DNA of 64,000 bases, taken from positions 1-64,000 of the forward strand of contig CAZOJT010000001.1 in NCBI GenBank assembly GCA_964580215.1, given 5' to 3'. Source of the DNA: SM23-73-3 sp964580215 (GTDB taxonomy: Bacteria > Zixibacteria > MSB-5A5 > SM1-73). The translations under genes were made by a program, and so were the position numbers. The notes below the pieces were generated by a model. It saw only the letters and a list, made by a program, of their open reading frames with translations. It was not told the DNA's origin and did not search any database. Numbering within the stretch: position 1 is the stretch's first letter; each line of letters starts with the position of its first letter. Positions 61,837 through 64,000 of the stretch are shown here, piece by piece.

Positions 61837-62804
61837 GGATTCTCGATTTAATTAGAGCTTACAAAGGGGTTTTATTTGGAAAGCCGGATTACTGGCACAT
61901 CCACTTAAAAGCAAATCGCTGCCTTGCTGAAAAGCTCCCTGGAGAATACTATCTTGATTTGTCCGATAAGGCTGAATATCCAGGTGAATTGGATGAGAAT
62001 GGAGTGCCCTTATTGCTTCTGGACAAGCAAAGCTATTATTTCCCGGTAACTATAGCCCAATATGGTTTAGGTAATTACGACAGATATCAAACCACAAAAG
62101 AAAACAGATGCCTAAAAAAATTCTTTGAAGTAGCAAATTGGTTTGCAAAAAACCATGTGACTGTTGACTCATCTTGTGTATGGTACTCCTATTTTGAAAA
62201 CAAATTGTATTCGTTAAAAACGCCTTGGGCTTCTGCACTGTCTCAGGGGCAGGGCATATCGGTGTTGGTCAGGGCATTCATAATAAGCACGGAACAGAAA
62301 TATCTTGACATTGCCTTAAGAGCGGCTAAGTTATTCCAAATTCCAGTGAGCAGAGGCGGAATAAGAACTTTGGTAAATGGAAGGTATGTGTTCTATGAGG
62401 AATTTCCTTCAGATCGACCTTCTTTGGTTTTGAATGGCTTCATTTTCTCTCTTTGGGGTTTATATGACCTTTATCTCGTAACCAAGGAGAAAGTCATAAT
62501 GCAACTATACCAGGAAGGATTAGAGACGTTAATCACTATTTTACCCCAATATGATTTTTTTGGTTGGTCACGCTATGACCAATATGATTTCAGCTTGCCT
62601 AACATAACGAGTATCTTTTATCATCGACTGCATATAGAGCAACTGAAGGTAATGGATCAACTAACCGGAAACCAGGTTTTTCGAAAATATGTCACCATCT
62701 GGAGCAAAGGGGGAAGAACTTTTTCAACCATCGCACTATCTCAGATTCTAAAGATATTGCACAAAATCTCAGTCAGGGACCGGTGTCCTTCTGTTGATAA
62801 TTAA
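61833..62804 (+). CDS. D-glucuronyl C5-epimerase C-terminal-domain-like protein
   Basis: A 323-residue protein resembling the catalytic (alpha/alpha) domain of D-glucuronyl C5-epimerases: YYFPVTIAQYGLGNYDRYQTT, ALSQGQGISVLVRAFIIS (the SQGxG motif), FPSDRPSLVLNGFIFSLWGLYDLY, and the C-terminal YDQYDFSLPNITSIFYHRLHIEQLK (Tyr-rich catalytic region). In animal heparan sulfate and some bacteria these epimerise GlcA residues to IdoA in the polymer. It overlaps the upstream gene by four bases (ATGA), so it is part of the EPS operon. There is no signal peptide, so action before export is implied. Confidence 0.88.
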   Translation: MRILDLIRAYKGVLFGKPDYWHIHLKANRCLAEKLPGEYYLDLSDKAEYPGELDENGVPLLLLDKQSYYFPVTIAQYGLGNYDRYQTTKENRCLKKFFEVANWFAKNHVTVDSSCVWYSYFENKLYSLKTPWASALSQGQGISVLVRAFIISTEQKYLDIALRAAKLFQIPVSRGGIRTLVNGRYVFYEEFPSDRPSLVLNGFIFSLWGLYDLYLVTKEKVIMQLYQEGLETLITILPQYDFFGWSRYDQYDFSLPNITSIFYHRLHIEQLKVMDQLTGNQVFRKYVTIWSKGGRTFSTIALSQILKILHKISVRDRCPSVDN

Positions 62805-63120
62805 TTTAAGTGAAACACAATGTAAATAAGACATTTGAGAGTTGCCAGGTGCATATACTAAAGAGTTAATAGAACATTATAGGATGCTTTGCGAAAAATT
62901 GGAAATGACATTTACATTCTTGGTCTAAGAAAAGTAAATCATACAAGATCGACCGTTTGTCGAGGCCCTCTGAAGAACACCGTTTGAATGTGAGCAAGCA
63001 CATGGAATGATCTTTTTAGGAATTGGCAGACTCTTTGGATTATCGGTGCGCTTTTAGGTCTTTGAGAGATGTTTTACTCATGTTATGGAAGTAATAATCA
63101 ATGTTTTTGGTTGAACTGTT
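62805..63120. other. Gene-free 316-bp gap within the EPS locus
   Basis: AT-rich, no ORF supported, and no strong promoter or hairpin. It separates the epimerase-like gene from the last glycosyltransferase. Confidence 0.5.
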
Positions 63121-64000
63121 ATGAAGATCTTGTTTATTTATCATAAAAGAAAGGTCTCTTTTGTTAAAAAAGATGTAGAGATTTTAAAAAAGAGACATCA
63201 GGTGAAGGTGATAAGATATTCAAAGATCTTGGACGCTTACACCATATGGAAGGGAGTTCTCTGGTGTAATCTTACATTCTGCTGGTTTGGCAGCAAACAT
63301 GCTTTCTTTCCAGTTCTCTTCTCCAAGGTGTTAGCCAAGAAATCAATAGTGGTTGCAGGTGGCTATGATGTGGCTTCTTTGCCGGAGATCAACTATGGGC
63401 TTTTTTCTTATTGGTGGAAAAAATGGTTGCCTTTGTTTGTATTTCGATGGGCAGACGTAATTCTAACAGTATCTCAGAGCAATACAATCGAAACTCTGAA
63501 AAACGCAAAAGTCGATCCCCGCAAAACTAGGTTAATTTACCATGGGTTCAATTCGGATATCTATAGACCCTCATTTGATCAAAGGAAGGAGCAACTTGTT
63601 TTAACGGTAGGTAATGTCTCCAAATCAACCTTAGCTACAAAAGGCTTGAAATTGTTTGTGAAAAGTAGTAGATTGCTACCAGAAATTGAGTTCATTTTGG
63701 TGGGGGGATGGATGGATGTTTCGATAAGACACCTAGAATCAATCGCTTCTTCCAATATGAAATTTCTTGGTGAATTAGACCAAGACCGGCTGTTTGGAAT
63801 AATGTCCAAAGCCAAAGTTTATGTGCAGGCCTCCCGCCATGAAAGTTTCGGATGTGCATTAGCGGAAGCCATGCTGTGTGAATGCATTCCTGTAGTTTCC
63901 AAAGTAACGGCACTACCCGAGGTAGTGGGCGATTGCGGATTTTTTTTAACAGGCCAAAGCCCGGAAGAGTTAGCCGCTTTAATTAAGAAGGCATTAAATA
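63121..64000 (+). CDS. Glycosyltransferase family 4 protein (partial, runs off the end)
   Basis: An open frame of 293 codons from ATG 63121 to the window edge. GT-B layout: N-terminal MKILFIYHKRKVSFVKKDVEIL, middle SIVVAGGYDVASLPEINYG, LTVSQSNTIETLKNAKVDPRKTRLIYHGFN, and the donor domain ASRHESFGCALAEAMLCECIPVVS, whose E-x7-E (ESFGCALAE) motif marks GT4. The C-terminal part is missing. Donor unknown. Codon use matches the preceding EPS genes. Confidence 0.9.
   Translation, partial: MKILFIYHKRKVSFVKKDVEILKKRHQVKVIRYSKILDAYTIWKGVLWCNLTFCWFGSKHAFFPVLFSKVLAKKSIVVAGGYDVASLPEINYGLFSYWWKKWLPLFVFRWADVILTVSQSNTIETLKNAKVDPRKTRLIYHGFNSDIYRPSFDQRKEQLVLTVGNVSKSTLATKGLKLFVKSSRLLPEIEFILVGGWMDVSIRHLESIASSNMKFLGELDQDRLFGIMSKAKVYVQASRHESFGCALAEAMLCECIPVVSKVTALPEVVGDCGFFLTGQSPEELAALIKKALN

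Overview
The window looks like a chromosome segment of an uncultured Gram-negative bacterium of the FCB (Fibrobacteres-Chlorobi-Bacteroidetes) superphylum. A Zixibacteria-like lineage is my best guess. The evidence is indirect: secreted proteins with dockerin-type Ca-binding repeats of the form GDVNxDxxIDLxDVLYLINYL, a giant secreted protein ending in an FNPTT-type C-terminal sorting/FlgD-like domain, a gingipain-like C25 peptidase, a DUF5916 outer-membrane protein, and very repeat-rich intergenic DNA. No rRNA, tRNA, CRISPR array or prophage was seen.

Layout. 1-7.7 kb: a secreted oligoendopeptidase F, a decayed IS630 element interrupted by a second small element, then an envelope glycosylation set (YfhO-like membrane protein, DPM1-like and WbbL-like GT2 enzymes). 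8-16 kb: a housekeeping and cell-shape block (accA, a 55-residue Trm112-like protein, a PTS IIA protein, mreC, mreD, mrdA/PBP2, rodA, lgt), then a ComF-type phosphoribosyltransferase. 16.9-20.7 kb, minus strand: an accessory regulatory island (membrane TPR protein, ECF sigma factor, XRE-like HTH protein, ImmA/IrrE metalloprotease) behind a near-consensus promoter, with a GIY-YIG-like protein downstream. 21-38 kb: exported proteins (C69 dipeptidase, cohesin-like/dockerin protein, an 1833-residue duplicated beta-helix protein, C25 peptidase with dockerin, DUF5916 protein), a half-size permease and a lipoprotein-type isoaspartyl methyltransferase.

38-42.4 kb: miaB, a GAF-receiver protein, a MetE-like protein lacking expected zinc ligands, and an orphan PD-(D/E)XK-like protein. 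42.8-49.6 kb, minus strand: NifX-like protein, methyltransferase, DUF1684, a small conserved protein, a thioredoxin-reductase-like flavoprotein without its CxxC, DUF59 and an SDR reductase, a ROK kinase and a class I aminotransferase. 50-64 kb: a Wzx/Wzy-type exopolysaccharide or O-antigen locus behind a strong promoter and a terminator-containing leader. It encodes export proteins, four enzymes of the UDP-2,3-diacetamido-hexuronate (ManNAc3NAcA-type) pathway, flippase, polymerase, two glycosyltransferases and a glucuronyl-C5-epimerase-like protein. The last glycosyltransferase runs off the end.

Intergenic regions carry several families of small palindromic repeats: TTAA-centred 34-bp palindromes, CGTATG hairpins, GGCGGGG hairpins, C-rich/G-rich hairpins and 140-150 bp inverted-repeat elements. 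One 150-bp element has inserted exactly in the TTAA centre of a palindrome and duplicated TTAA. Some repeats have run into gene starts and create misleading N-terminal ORF extensions.
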